This document shows positions 13,001-27,700 of a stretch of 64,000 nt of DNA, piece after piece (within the stretch, counting starts at the first letter, position 1; each line of letters opens with the position of its first letter). Under the pieces are notes generated by a model that saw nothing but the letters and a program-made list of their open reading frames with translations, had not been told where the DNA came from and did no database searches. The stretch lies in contig JAULBX010030263.1 of NCBI GenBank assembly GCA_032358255.1, forward strand, positions 186,001-250,000, in the 5' to 3' direction. A program made the translations under genes and the position numbers. Source of the stretch: Heterotrichella gracilis. Taxonomy: Eukaryota; Sar; Xanthophyceae; Tribonematales; Xanthonemataceae.

Positions 13001-15066
13001 TGATGTCAGCATCCACCAATGGGAGTGCATGGCATGTGGCCAGGGCTGGTGAATGCATCCCATCCGGGGCACGCATGGTACTAGATGATGCACGCGCTGG
13101 ATCCTTGTCATGAACTCACCATCTCACATCGCCAAGGCATGGACTATATAATACACGTATGTGTTTATGACAAGGCTACAGTGACCGCATGGCTGCAGCT
13201 GCATTTGCAATGCGGCGCATACATGTGCATGTGTGTGTGCACACGTCCCACCTCCTGCTGTGCCGCCACCTCTGCAGCTGCCGGCAGTCCCAGCTGGCCC
13301 CGCTTGTTGCACCCCCAGGTGAACAGGAAGCCGTTGCTGGTCAGGGCAGCGCTGTGGCACTCGCCTGCAGCACACAAGGAGCACACCCACAATCAGCATG
13401 CAGCGCATCCAGTCAACAGGATACAAGGCCGGCCGGAGAATAGTCCTAGTCATGCGGTTTTGCCGTAAGATCAACAGCTAACGGTGCAAATACATGGAAC
13501 ACATGCATCCGTCTAGCCACTTCTCATTCACTCGCTCCAAAAGGTTCATCATTCCTTTCCACCAGGCCTCGCACCTGCCGCTATTTGCTGCACCGGCATG
13601 GCCCACAGCGCGTCCAGCACAGTGGGCGACCAGCGGTCCACCGTGTCCCCCAGCCCCAGCTGGCCATACACGTTCAGCCCCCACACAAGCACCTGCGAGG
13701 TGGCGGTGACACACATAGTGTGGTAGGCGCCGCAGGCAACCTGGGTCACCATGAGGCCCTGCAAGGGTTTTAGGCTGCGGGGCTTGACGGTCCCCCGCTC
13801 CGCGTGTTGCCCGTGCCCGCACTGGCCAAACTCGTTTGAGCCCCAGGTGATGACGTCCTGCTGCGTGATGGCAACCGTGTGCTCCATGCCGCAGGAGATG
13901 GCCCTGGTCACGGCCAGGACAGGTGTCAGGATATGCATGATGTGAGTGACAAGCAGCAATACAGCGAGGTATGGATGAGGAACGGCACGCCAGTGTCCAG
14001 GCAGGGGTTTGGCATGCTGCAGCGTTTGGCTAACACCAGGGCTCTGAGTATCATTCCAGTGACATGGCAGCGCACCTGACATCCCAGCCGTTGAGGACCT
14101 CCATGCGGGTGGGGACATCCTTTTCTGTGGCCTCAGAGCTAGGGTATCCCAGCTGCGCGTGGTCGTTCTTGCCCCAGGTGTACACCTCCCCATTGCCCCC
14201 CACACCCGACGCGTGCACAAACCCAAAGCTGAGGGCAGCCCAGCGCCTGGCAACCTGCAGAGGCTGAGGCTCACGCGCGTTGGACCTGCCTCCCACGCCA
14301 AGCTGCCCAAACCAGTTGCGCCCTGAGCACACAGAGGATACAGCTAGTGAGGCCAACAGGGTCTCATAAGCCAATAGCATGGGTTTAAGAGCAACCCAGG
14401 TGTGAACCACAAGGTGCCGTGAGTTGTTCGTCAATGCGCACAGGTTGTGAACAGCGTGATTGTTAGTGAGCTGATTGAAATGCACTTGGTGTGCTGCGTT
14501 GACAACTGCGAACCGTTTCCCTGCTTAGGGTTGACACGCTGGCTATGCATGCCCAGAGTGCCGAGCCATAGAGCAGCAGGGCAACGGAAAGTTTAGTTAC
14601 TATACTCCCATTTTCACGCGGATTGCAGCAGTACTGCAACTGGACGCACAGCACCGTTCCAAACCCAACGTGTGTCACATGGTGTGTTGTGTGTCCCGAG
14701 GGACTCCCGTCCGATGCAAAACACACACGTACCGCACACCCATCCGTTCTCCTCTATGGCAGTAGAGAGCAAAGGGCTGGAAGGAGACACTTGGTAGTCA
14801 TCATGGTCCTGTGGAGGCACAGCAGGTTGACAAACCGTGTGCAGCATGGTAGGCCTGTGTGCAGCAACGAGGTCCATGCAACACTTCAACGCCAGAACGG
14901 CACGGCCACACTACTCCCAACTTTGTACTACAAGGTCCACGGCAGTATGATAAAAGGTTGCAGTGCCACCAAACGCTGGAACGGGAAGGGGCACCTTGAC
15001 GCTCTCGAGCTGCTTGATCTTTATCTTTGGAGGCTTGGGCCCCGCCCCACTCGTCGACACGTCCAT
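7074..15066 (-). CDS. HERC-like RCC1-UBA-RCC1-HECT E3 ubiquitin ligase, 16 exons
   Basis: Exons in transcript order: 15066-14995, 14808-14733, 14322-14076, 13903-13575, 13364-13252, 12980-12711, 12441-12277, 12032-11713, 11274-10995, 10710-10531, 10237-10026, 9758-9587, 9292-9065, 8808-8148, 7904-7600, 7349-7074. Sum 3906 nt, 1301 aa, divisible by three. Seen: RCC1-type blades such as CGAYHTMCVTATSQVLVWGL and ENGWVCGRNWFGQLG in exons 2-5, 7 and 8; a UBA-like helix set (LDMGIPQEKAELALSETG, then AAEWLFS) in exon 6; an E6AP/HECTD2-like middle (WRQTHDMPVHQHG, FSFCSYPFLLN); and a full HECT domain with the catalytic THTCF-type motif SHTCFNTLLLPSYKSKEKLA (Cys about 1269). The short first exon (MDVSTSGAG) has a GTGCCC donor, the weakest join. 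HECT enzymes form a ubiquitin thioester on this Cys; the substrate is unknown. Confidence 0.93.
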
Positions 15067-15543
15067 TGCTGCTACAGCAACGATCTCGGCAACATCGCCG
15101 TCGTGAGCGGTGCCCCGCTACTGCAGACGAGTGCTGCTAGGTCATACACCACAAGAGTCCATACAGAAACAGTGTTTCCATCTGCTGTAAGGCCCAACTG
15201 GTTCACCTGCACTCTTCCCCCGATGGGCTGTATACGAGGGCGTAATTTGTCTTCCCCCTTGACCAGACATCCTGTGGACAGGCGATCGAAAGCTAGATAA
15301 AGCGACAGGTTTGAGGCAGAAACAGGGCAGTTGGGGCTTCTGTTTGTATAAGGCTGCACACCCGCGTATGTGTGGCACGCAGTGGAGTGTTTGCCACCGT
15401 CCACATGTATGCATGCACCGACGACACAATGCATGCATAAGCAGCTGCCTCACTCCTGCGCGCTGTCCCATGCCCAGCGGCTGCTATGTGAACCAGGTTG
15501 TAGAAAACATGTGTGGCACTCAAAGATCGGGGCGAGTTTGGAA
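15067..15543. promoter_or_regulatory. Head-to-head spacer, E3 ligase / ALKBH2
   Basis: The two start codons are 477 bp apart in divergent orientation, so the spacer probably holds both promoters. TGCATGCA-type palindromes occur here, but they are common across the whole window. A TGACGTCA palindrome at 15573-15580 lies just inside the ALKBH2 coding exon. Confidence 0.4.
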
Positions 15544-16595
15544 ATGAAGCGCAAAATTCAGCAAACTTTGTTGACGTCAACAGACTCGATAAAATTCACC
15601 AAACCAACTGCAGCGAATTCCAAGCCTCCAGCAACCTCCAAGCCTGCACAGAAATCCAAATCTGGTGCTTCTGCAGCGCAGCAGCCAGTCCCCAGGCGTG
15701 CAGCAATACCTGCTTCACACGGCTTTACTGACCTGGGCAGGCAGTGCAGTGTAATTTACAAGCCACGGCTCTTTTCAGACGCAGAAATAAAACAGTACAC
15801 CGAGGACTTACAGGTGTGCACCTACTAGTCAAGGTATTTGTACCAAATCCCTGAGAGGTTGACAGCCATATGAACCATGTTCTGTGTCACCAGGAGAAAG
15901 TAGCATGGGAGCAGAGGGAAATCAAGATACTGGGCAGCGAGGTTATGCAGCCACGGCTGGTGCAGTACATGGCAGATAGCCCTTCCCTGGCCTACACGTA
16001 TTCGGGCCAGACCATGCAACCCATTAAATGGCCTGACTTTTTGCTGGAGATAAAGGTGAGCAAACTAACCGCAGTAGTAACAATGGTGCAAATGGTGGTT
16101 TTGAGATAGCTTTTACACACACACCTTGCTATCTGCTGCAGGCGCGTGTTGAGGCGGAGGCCGGGGCAACCTTCAACTCCTGCCTGCTGAACCACTACAG
16201 GGATGGCAACGACTACATGGGCTGGCACTCGGACAACGAAAAGCTATATGGAAGCCTGCCAATCATAGGTATGCTCTGCTCGCAACCGCCCTTTTTGCTA
16301 GGGTATGTTAGGGTAAATATCTGGAAGCAGTCTGCTGTGTGAGGTGCAGTTGTGACCACACTGACACGTTGCCCACCTGCCTGCAGGTTCAGTGTCCTTT
16401 GGAGCCACAAGGGATTTTTTGCTGCGCAGCAACCACGACAAGACCCTCAAGTATTGTTTCCCCCTGGGCGCCGGCCATGTGCTGATCATGAAGGGCGCCA
16501 CGCAAGATCACTGGATGCATTCAGTGCCAAAGCGCAAAGGTGCTGGCGGGCCAAGGTTCAACTTGACTTTTCGAAACGTTCTTGTTCCCAATTGA
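15544..16595 (+). CDS. ALKBH2: ALKBH2-like Fe(II)/2-oxoglutarate DNA dealkylase, 4 exons
   Basis: Predicted to demethylate 1-methyladenine and 3-methylcytosine in DNA by oxidation, a direct repair reaction. Exons 15544-15813, 15894-16055, 16142-16268, 16387-16595 join cleanly to 768 nt, 255 aa, close to the 261 aa of human ALKBH2. Seen: the iron ligands in GWHSDNE (His173, Asp175) and WMHSVPKR (His231), and the 2-oxoglutarate-binding PRFNLTFR (Arg243, Arg249). Also YCFPLGAGHVLIMKGATQDH and SVSFGATRDFLLR, typical of ALKBH2/3. The N-terminal 60 residues are basic and Ala/Pro/Ser-rich; MKRKIQQTLL resembles the start of a PCNA-binding peptide but lacks the aromatic pair, so that is not claimed. 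The ATG at 15544 opens the frame directly upstream of the domain. Confidence 0.92.
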
Positions 16596-17886
16596 AGTAC
16601 GCACTTGAGCACTGGCCGCACATGTTTCTGTATCCAATTTTTTTGGGAGTATTGAATTTCATGAGGGGTCATCTACTGACCCCATGTTTAGCACAGGCAA
16701 CTATTTCCACCAGAATGTCTGCTGGTCAATTTCCTGATGCCTGGTGGGCGGATAAAGGTCAAACTGCAACGTTGGTTGGCGCTTGCTCCCGTAGCCAGTG
16801 CTGCATGGTACAGTGCAGCTTCTTGTGAAATGTTTTGCATGCCCTTCAGGAAGACACAAAAAGCACACCCACTGGAAGGAAGGAAGGAATATTGAAGGGG
16901 CGGCAGCGCCGTAGCCATCCCCGGGAGCTCCTCACACCCGGGTCAAACGGCCATAGACAATGACGCAGAGTGCAGGGCTACCGCCTGCACTCTGGAGCCA
17001 GGAAAAATTGAGGCGCCCCAGAGGGCGGGGTAACCGTCATGCAAAGACAAGCCTAAAACAGGGGAGGGCACTGGCCACCAGCAGCTGGGCGTGCCTCCTG
17101 GGAGCAACCTCGTGTCAGGCGGGTGTCGTCATTGGTCCCGGGGGTCCTCAGAATATTGGCCAGTTCAATCATAGAGAGCAGGAACAACAAGCACAAAGCA
17201 AACCAGGCCACAACCCCTATGAATCATTTATGCAACAGAATGGCAAACAAGAAAATGTCACCGCCCTACGCCCACATTCCAGCACCTCTTTGCAATTGTG
17301 GCCACTAACTAAATACAAGAAACCCCTCAAAATCACCTAAGATGGCAGAGCAATTGTGACTACCGGTAGTTAATGCCAGCGGAGGGGACCTCACAACGCC
17401 TGTCTATGCTGCCATCTTTATCAAAGCGAAGGCAATTGCAAAAGGGTACTAGTGTGACCCTAGCCCCACTGTCAATGGCCTTGGTGGTACATGACAGATA
17501 AAGACGGGGAGGGGATTTGATGCTCCCGCCCTTATTAATGTTGTAACTCCCCAATGAGTGTCGGAGTGGATCGCCTCGTGCAGCAGCTGCCCGAGTCGTG
17601 CAGCTTTGCTACAGCACGTGAGGCTTTGAAGTATAAGGAATGGCGGCACCATGCACTGATTCAGCACGATCTTTTGCAATCCTAGGTGTCTAGTTGAGTC
17701 CTAGTAAGTTGTTCGGTGTCTCGAGGTGTTGTGTGTCACTACCCGGTGTAGGAGTACCCACCGCATCTTTGCATCTCAAACCCACAGTGCCCACCCAGAG
17801 CGTTGAACGATACGATAAGTTGGCTGCGTCACCTGAGCTGCTTTCCACTTGACTGCCCAGCACACGTAAGCAGCGTGAGCAACACG
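16596..17886. other. Intergenic, ALKBH2 to OTC
   Basis: No supported gene. Contains a short GGAA tract (about 16875-16890) and GC-rich low-complexity sequence. The 3' UTR of ALKBH2 and the promoter of OTC should lie here. No tRNA-like sequence was recognised. Confidence 0.5.
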
Positions 17887-20771
<2,885 letters not shown>

Positions 20772-23254
20772 GCCCGGAGGGAACAGCCTCCTTGGATCCA
20801 GGGTGGAAATCAGGCTGAAGGCTGCGCCACGGGATGTACTGGTGTCAAGCACGCTACAGGTGTGCATGGAGTAGCAGCAGCCAGCAGCTCACAATCTGGA
20901 TGCACATTGGGGGACAGGCGGTGATGACTTGCAAAGAGCAGCGAGTGCAGTTGGCTGGCAGTATGCCGCCAGTAGAATAGCAAGGGGTAATTGTGGGAAC
21001 GGGGACAGCTTCACCATAATGGACTGGAGTTTCAATGCCAGGAGGAGGAGGCAGCACCTGCTCACAGGGTGTGACAGGGCAGGGGTTGCTGCAGCAGAAT
21101 TTTTGATGCAAGGGGTCTTGCGTGCTTCGATCTTTCATGACTGAATTCATACATGGATGCAGCCATGCGAGTGACTGCATGGATTGGGCAATCACTTGCT
21201 TGGCCTGTTTAGTGGGGAAGATGGATTTAGATGGCTGGGCCATTGTTTGCCAACACAGCCAGCCGAGTCTGATCAGGGCTGCAGCATGTGTAGATGTAGT
21301 TGTTTTGAGAGCCTAGAGCGGTTGTTGGGAGGACAGGTGAACTTGGCAAGACTTGCGTGAGAGCAGACTGTTTTGTTGTGTCAGCGTGCATTGTGCTCAA
21401 GACTTACTGCGCGGGGAGTCTGGTCTGCGGCCAGAGAACATCAGCTTGACCATCAGGTCCACATGCGTGCTCCTGGACTTTGGAAGATAAATACGGTAGT
21501 ATCCAATGCGCATGAACAGCAGAAGCGGCAGTCAAAGGCGCATAATCTGCAGCAGCTGCTGAGGGATGCCTTTGATTGGAATGAGAAGAAAGATAAAAAT
21601 ATGTAATTAATAAAATTCGAAGACTTTTCAAGTGGCACTGCAAAGGCTCGTGGCCATGCAAAGGAACCTATGCCTTTCAACTACAGTAGATACTATTTAC
21701 TAGTAGCTCACTGACAACTATTACAGCGGCTGCCTGCTGCTGCCGTATTGCTTGTGAATGCTGTTTGGAGCAGCACTGAGTGGCCCACTAAAAGTCTTGG
21801 AGTGACTCTGGCCCCTCAGGGTCGAGGAGGCGGGGCCCACTGTTACAGTGCAACTTACCACAGTGGGTCATAGCGTCCTTCGCCTGGCTCTTGAGAGCAG
21901 GTCGGTGTCACAGCCACAAGTACGCACTGCAGCTGCTTCGTGCCGTTCCATGCTGTCGCAGGTGAGTCACAGTTCATGCTGAACAGCGGCTGCACAGTGT
22001 GTCACAGACCCCGGGTTTGGCAAGCTGTGGTACGCTCTCAGGTCTGGGGGTCTCAAGGAGGCCTTTGCGAACCGAATCCTTCCTGATATGCTAAGCACGT
22101 ATTATTTATGTGAGAGAGTGGGACTTTTGTGGGTGTCGCCAGCCGCCTGCAATTAAATTCAATCGAGTCGAGCAGTGTTATGTGCCCTTGCTGCAATTCA
22201 CGTTGCTGTGAGGGGCAGCACACTCCAGTGTGAGGTGCCCTAACTTTAACCTTCCAAATTCTAAAAGGGAATACCATGATTGCTGCAAGCCTTAGGACAC
22301 AGAGCAGTGATACTAGTATGCATGCACAGTGACTGAGTCAGACCCTTGACAAGACGCACTCACGCCCGGCGTGTAAGGCTTACAACTGTCAGCACACAGC
22401 TGGATGTTGAGGGAAACCCAAAGCCCATCCACCCTACCCTTCAACCCTGAACCACCCTTTGGTGCCCCGGCCCCGCAGAGTGTGTTATGCCATCTGCATG
22501 GTATGCTTCATGATTACACTGTGTGCATGACCACCTGCGTCTGTTGCTGCCCTCATATGTGTGCAAATGCGGTGCAGGCAGTGCACACTTACAAAGGCGA
22601 AACGATGAATGTGGGGCTGCCCATGAAGAGCATGCAGGGCACTATGAGACCCTTGGTTTTCGCCGGAATTCAGTGGCAGGCAGAAGGTGGGTCTGGAGGG
22701 GTGTGGAGACATGGGTAATGGGCTAAGGATGTCTTTGCCTGTGCTAGGCCAGGGTTTTGCGTCACAGTCTGGATATGAATGCCCAGTGCAATGTGGTGTC
22801 AAGTGTCCCTGTCAACGCGATGTTTGCATTGTTTAACCTTTCATCATGAGGAGTGGAGTATATTATGTAGATTCAATCTGGTTGTGAATCCAACGCGTCC
22901 AAATTGTTCAAGTTCCTCCTGGCAATAATGAAGGATCATCAATTTCCATATCATATATAGTACATGAATTCTGATTGAAATCCAGCACAGTGTTCTTGGA
23001 GATTGTGTGGGTAGCCTGTAGCTCAGTTCAATACATGCTAGGCTGTCAACTGACACCCTATTGAAACCCTACGGTAGCTGGGAAATTTTGTAGGGTAGAC
23101 CTAGCACTACGTGGTATACACGTGACAGGGCTAGGACGCAATGTCAAGATTGCACCTGGATGCTGTTCCTGCTTCACATGCACCTTGCTGGCAACAAACA
23201 GGTGGTTGCAGGGTTGGTCTAGGAACATGTGCAGCGGCTGGATTGAGGTTGTGG

Positions 23255-23290
23255 ATTTAGGGTTTAGGGTTTAGATTTTAAGTCTAGGGT
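23255..23290. repeat. TTTAGGG cluster with degenerate units
   Basis: Three good units are followed by degraded ones (ATTTTAAG, TCTAGGG, TCTAGGG). Here it lies in sequence with no recognised gene. If the link of such tracts to introns holds, this hints at an unrecognised intron nearby. Confidence 0.7.
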
Positions 23291-24100
23291 CTAGGGACAT
23301 GAGCAGCGGCAGGCAGTCACCACGTACCTTGCTCCGCAGGTGGTGCGCGCATGAGAAACATCCAAAAGCTGCAGGTGGGGTGGGCGTGTGAGGGGGGCAG
23401 GATGATGCATTGCTAAAACATTCCATTGCAACTGCATTGCAGCCGCATTGCAAAACCCAGGCCCTCCTCACTTCCTCTCAGGGGCGGTCCCTAAACCAAA
23501 TGAGCATACTATTTTGCCCATCACGCACCACGGTGGCAGAACTGCCTCGCGCTGCTGTGGCCGCTGCTGCTGCCAAGGGGGGGGAGGGCGAGGAGGGGCC
23601 GAGGGACATCTCAAGGGGGAGAGGGAGGATGGGGAGAAAGGGGGAGAGGGAGGAGGAGGGGGAGAGGGAGGAGGAGGGAGTGAGTGCCACACACCGGTGG
23701 GTGGCGAGCTAGCATAATGCATGATGCAGCATGGTGCATGGTCTTCAGGACAGTTGATGCCTGTATGCATATCTAGTGCCCAGAGTCAAGTACCAAGAAT
23801 TAGGTAGTTGAGCGTAGGTAATGACCAAACTTTCTGATGCATGCTGCGCGTGTGTATCAGACAATAACTAACAACTATTGGTCATTGTTCAACAGGGACA
23901 ATGCAAAGACACATGCTCTCCTGCACAAATGTTTTTGTAACGCAAATTTCCCAGTTCATTTTAACAGGGGAACTGCTGTAGTGGGAGTTCCCTACGTGCT
24001 ATCCTTGGTTCTGCAATGCCATGGCTTTGCTTGCTAGCTTGCATTTGCCCCTGCACATGAACTTTGCAGTTGTTAACAACCTGTGCATTGTCCCTGTTGA

Positions 24101-24330
24101 CAGGGCCGACAGAGCTCTCCCAATCCAAGGACTGGGGCCTATTCATCGAGGCCGTCAATTCCTTCAGGGCAAAGGAAATGGTAAAGGAAGTAGGAAGGCA
24201 GTACCTGGAAAAATCCTGCATCCTGACCCTGATGCTGCCCTGGCTGCTGCTGATGGGCCTGGACCGCGAACCGCCGCCGCAGAGGAGTTTTGTGCGCCCA
24301 CGCATGCGTTGGTCCACCATCCGATGGTGA
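24101..24330 (+). CDS. Possible unrecognised terminal exon
   Basis: A frame opening after a CCTGTTGACAG acceptor-like site encodes a mixed-charge peptide with KDWGLFIEAVNSFRAKEM and ends at a stop at 24328-24330. I do not recognise a family and no upstream exon was linked to it. The opposite strand and another plus frame are open too, so this is only a candidate. Confidence 0.15.
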
Positions 24331-25856
24331 CACTGCTTGCTTAGCAGTGTATTTTCTTATGAATAACAAGCTTTCTGGGCAGCTCAGCTGTAAGTTACAG
24401 CAATACTGATAGTATCTCACATACTGTATTACATCGATAGGCTGTCAAAAGTGGAAGCCTGAGCATCGCTACATTTAATTTATTATAGCGATCATTATTG
24501 TATTATACTCAGTACAGTCTGTATCTATCCATGAAATGCATGTATCAAGGGTGGCTATTCAAAGTTTTGTAACAATCATTGCCACACTGCAGTGTGTCCA
24601 CATGTATGATAAGTTAAGTGTCTTGGCGGGAACAACGCAGTGAGTCATTGAACCCCTGGGTGAGATGTACAAGGGTACACATTAACAACATGACATGGAC
24701 AAAAAATCCTCACAGACCAGAGGAACTAACAAACCAGATTGAGAGAAATACTCTAAAAATTCAAAGTTATTACCTAAATCCCGGGAGGGCCTCGTGTAGA
24801 AGACAGAAAGAGAGCAAAACTGTGCACGCAAAAAAAACCTGGCACCACTGAGCACCATTATGATAACCAGGAGGTACTGCAAAGGTAACAATAGGAAGAC
24901 ATCATAATTCTGCCATGCTCAAAAAAACAATGCAGCACCTCGATTCCGCACTGGGGTCCCAAAATTTTTAATAAATGCTGTATTCACTCGCTCACTATGG
25001 GCCCAAGGTGACACAATCAATGCTGTAGGGCGCAGTTCAATCAGTATCAGTATCAGTAAGCAGACGACGCACAAGTGTTCAGGATGTGAAAAGAGTGGAA
25101 CTAAAAGGCTTGTGTAATCTAGCGGGGTATTTAAAATCCCCAAGGCAATATCTTGGCCACAGTACAAGCAATGCCAGTAGGCTACGAAAAACATTCAGGA
25201 AAGTCCTGTGTGGAAACTGCAGCTGAACTTCCACATCGGGTGGGTCAGCACCTGGCTGGCAGACGGGAAAAAAACATTTTTTGCTAATTGAACGCTGTAT
25301 AAGACTGCTAGACGATTCATTTGCGGATGCTCGATACCATTGGTTCATCGTAACTGGGAGACAAGGACAATTGCGATGTGGATGTCCATGTGATTGCAAG
25401 CCTCAGGATGTGATTCGTATGCCAGCCATGATAAGTCTTAGACTGCCATGGACTGATCAGCCTCCATGTGGAGGCAAAACAAGCTCGAGCAGCGCCTTCA
25501 CAAAGCAAACAGCTCTTCTACCTTGATGCTAAAGATGTCCTACAAACAGCAGATGCCAAAGTGTCACTACGCGTCCAGTGCAAGCTTGTTGACGGCGCAT
25601 CTTGTGTGTAGGCATGCCAGGTACATACGATGATCCTACATGTATCCCTGAAACACCGCAGAAAAAAAGCATTACTAACGGTATTGCACACGCAAGCCGT
25701 GCATGCATACATCTCTCCTACGTGCATTCATCATACATTTATGGCAGGCATTCTATCTACTGTGATGCGTGGCATGGTATGACTAGGTTGCAGGCTTCTA
25801 AATAAATCAATGGGTGGATTACCTAAGTGTTTTTTATTCTCGTCATGCCAAAGTAC

Positions 25857-27700
25857 CTGCTCGAACATCTGTGAGTTCTTCCCCCCTGGAGCAGGCGCCG
25901 AGTGCTCCCTGTGCAGGTTGGCCACCGAGGTGTTCCCTGAGCTCTGGATGAGCTGGATGCCGGCGTTGAACTGCATCTGGCGCATCTGCTCAGCCAGCGA
26001 GGAGCACTGCGCGTTGCGCATCTGCAGCTGCTGCTGGAGCAGTGAGGCTTGGGCCAGCAGCTTCTCGTTCACCTTGCCTGCAAGGGTCCAAAGGGGGATG
26101 TGAGACATGGGGTACAGCATGTTTAGGGTTTAGGGTTTAGGGTTCAAGCAATGACCCAGGATGCGCAGGTGGGCAGCATGCAGAATGCAAAAGGGCATGT
26201 GGGCAATGGTGTATTGCATGGCAAAACAATCAGGGTGCACAAGGGCACAGCAGGAGAGGCAAGTTTAAATGCATTGATCCATATGCCAGCAGCATGCAGC
26301 AGGCACAATGTGAGACAGTCATGCGCATGCAATGCCCAGTGCATGCTCAAGGACATGCACATGCAAGCAGCGCTTGCTTACCAAGGATGGCCACCTCCTG
26401 TCGCAGGCTCTGAACTTGTGAATTTGCCGCCTGCAGCTTTCGCTCGCTCTCGGCCATGGTGTTCTCCAGGTCAGCCATGTACTGGAGCCGCCTCTCCTTG
26501 GACTTCTGAGCACTCTGCAGCAGCAATGCAGCCATTGTCAGCCTGCTGGCCTGTTCAGGGTTTGAGGGTTCAGGGTCTAGGATTTAAGGCACGCTTGTTT
26601 GGGGTTTAGGGTTCAGGGTTCAGGGGTTAGGGTTTATGTGCCAACGCTATCCCCAGCACCGATGTGATGGCTCCAGGAGTAGTGCACATGGCATATAGGC
26701 ACTCGGCAATGGCAGTGCACACCACCAGCTGTTAGGGTTTAGCCTTAGGGTTTAGGGTTTATGGACCATGCGTGTGAACTCACCAGGCGGTTGGCCAAGA
26801 TCCTCTTGACCTTCTTGGGCTCCAGCTTCTCCAGCTCATCGGGGTTGAGCCCACCCCCGGTGCGCTTCTTCCCCTTGCCCCCCGAGGAGGTCTCCTTCTT
26901 GGAGTCGATGCCGCTGGAGGTGGCTGGGTCCCGGGACCGCTGCCTGGACTGGTGCTGGTGCGACTCCGAGGTGGTGTCCGAGCTCTCAGCGGTGCACTCG
27001 GCGAAGCGGTTGGGGCGGGTGAGGGGCCGCTCGCAGTTGCGCAGGCGCATGGAGCGGGAGGGGTAGGACGGCGCCCCATAGGCCGTGGCCATGCCCACTG
27101 GGGCGGCTGACGTGGGGGGCTGCTGGTAGCCTGTTGTGCCGGAGATGATGGGGCTGTCGGTGGGGATGACGGGGCTGGTGGCGATGGTGGCGAGGCGGTG
27201 GTGGCCTGCGCTGGTGACTTCCAGTGTGTCAAGCTCCCGGTGGAGCTCGGGGAAGACTGCCTCAAGGAAGAACTTGTCCTCCTCGCTGGCGGAGCCTGGC
27301 TGTGGGTCCCAGGCCGGGGGCGGACCCAGGTCTGGCTTGTGCTGCAGGAGGGGGGGAGGTGGTGGGTGGCTGTGGTGGTTTAGGGTTTAGGATTTAGGGT
27401 TTAGGTGGTGAGTGGGGGTTGCACAAACTGGGCAAGTGAACGTGCACAGCTGTGCACAGATGAATTGCAGGCACAGAAAGATTCAACCAAAGGCAGGAAT
27501 GCTTCTGCATTGCAAAACTGAGGACAATTGCACAGTGCCACAGGGCGGGTGTTGTTGCGTGCAGTTGGCAGCATGCAGACTTGTTTCAAGGAAACACTGT
27601 GCCATCCACAGTGCAAGTGCAGCACACCCATACAGCACTCACCATCATGATAGGTTGCAGCGAGTGATGGTAGCAGTCAGAGTAGGTTGCCTCCGACCAG
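25857..27700 (-). CDS. bZIP transcription factor, plant group I type (partial model)
   Basis: Exons in transcript order: 27700-27643, 27341-26784, 26514-26382, 26077 to a donor at 25857, or to an in-frame stop near 25731. Phases agree through the first three joins. Seen: basic region ending KKVKRILANRL, joined across an intron to SAQKSKERRLQYM. The spacing Asn-x7-Lys, with Lys where most bZIPs have Arg, is the hallmark of plant group I (VIP1/RSG). A leucine zipper follows (ENTMAESERKLQAANSQVQS) and then a Gln-rich coiled coil (LLQQQLQMRNAQCSSLAEQM). The 186-codon exon upstream is Ser/Thr/Pro-rich with RPLTRPNRFAECTAESSDTT. The position after the core Arg is Leu in place of the usual Gln. First exon(s) and start codon are not identified, and the 3' end is uncertain. 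Introns are loaded with TTTAGGG tracts. Confidence 0.82.
26558..26762. repeat. TTTAGGG-like arrays in a bZIP intron
   Basis: Perfect and degenerate telomere-like units (TTTAGGG, TTCAGGG, TCTAGG) cluster at 26558-26640 next to the acceptor of the SAQKSKER exon and at 26733-26762 next to the donor of the preceding exon. Similar tracts lie at 26121-26142 and 27379-27404 in the other introns of the same gene. Confidence 0.85.

Larger units (their letters stand above)
20772..25730. other. About 5 kb without a firm gene
   Basis: No recognisable protein family, RNA gene or large repeat was found on either strand. There is a purine-rich low-complexity patch (GGGAGA/GGAGGA) at 23575-23690, a TTTAGGG-like cluster at 23255-23290 and one possible exon near 24100-24330. 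The stretch 24400-25800 is more AT-rich than its neighbours. It could hold UTRs, a non-coding RNA or a lineage-specific gene. Confidence 0.45.

Noticed and set aside
23470-23712. Glu/Arg/Gly-rich protein from the purine tract
   Set aside because: Low-complexity GGGAGA/GGAGGA DNA gives open frames on both strands; no splice partners or family match.
23255-26762. A chromosome end or fused telomere
   Set aside because: Tracts are two to four units long, of mixed orientation and spread through introns, unlike a telomere or a single fusion point.
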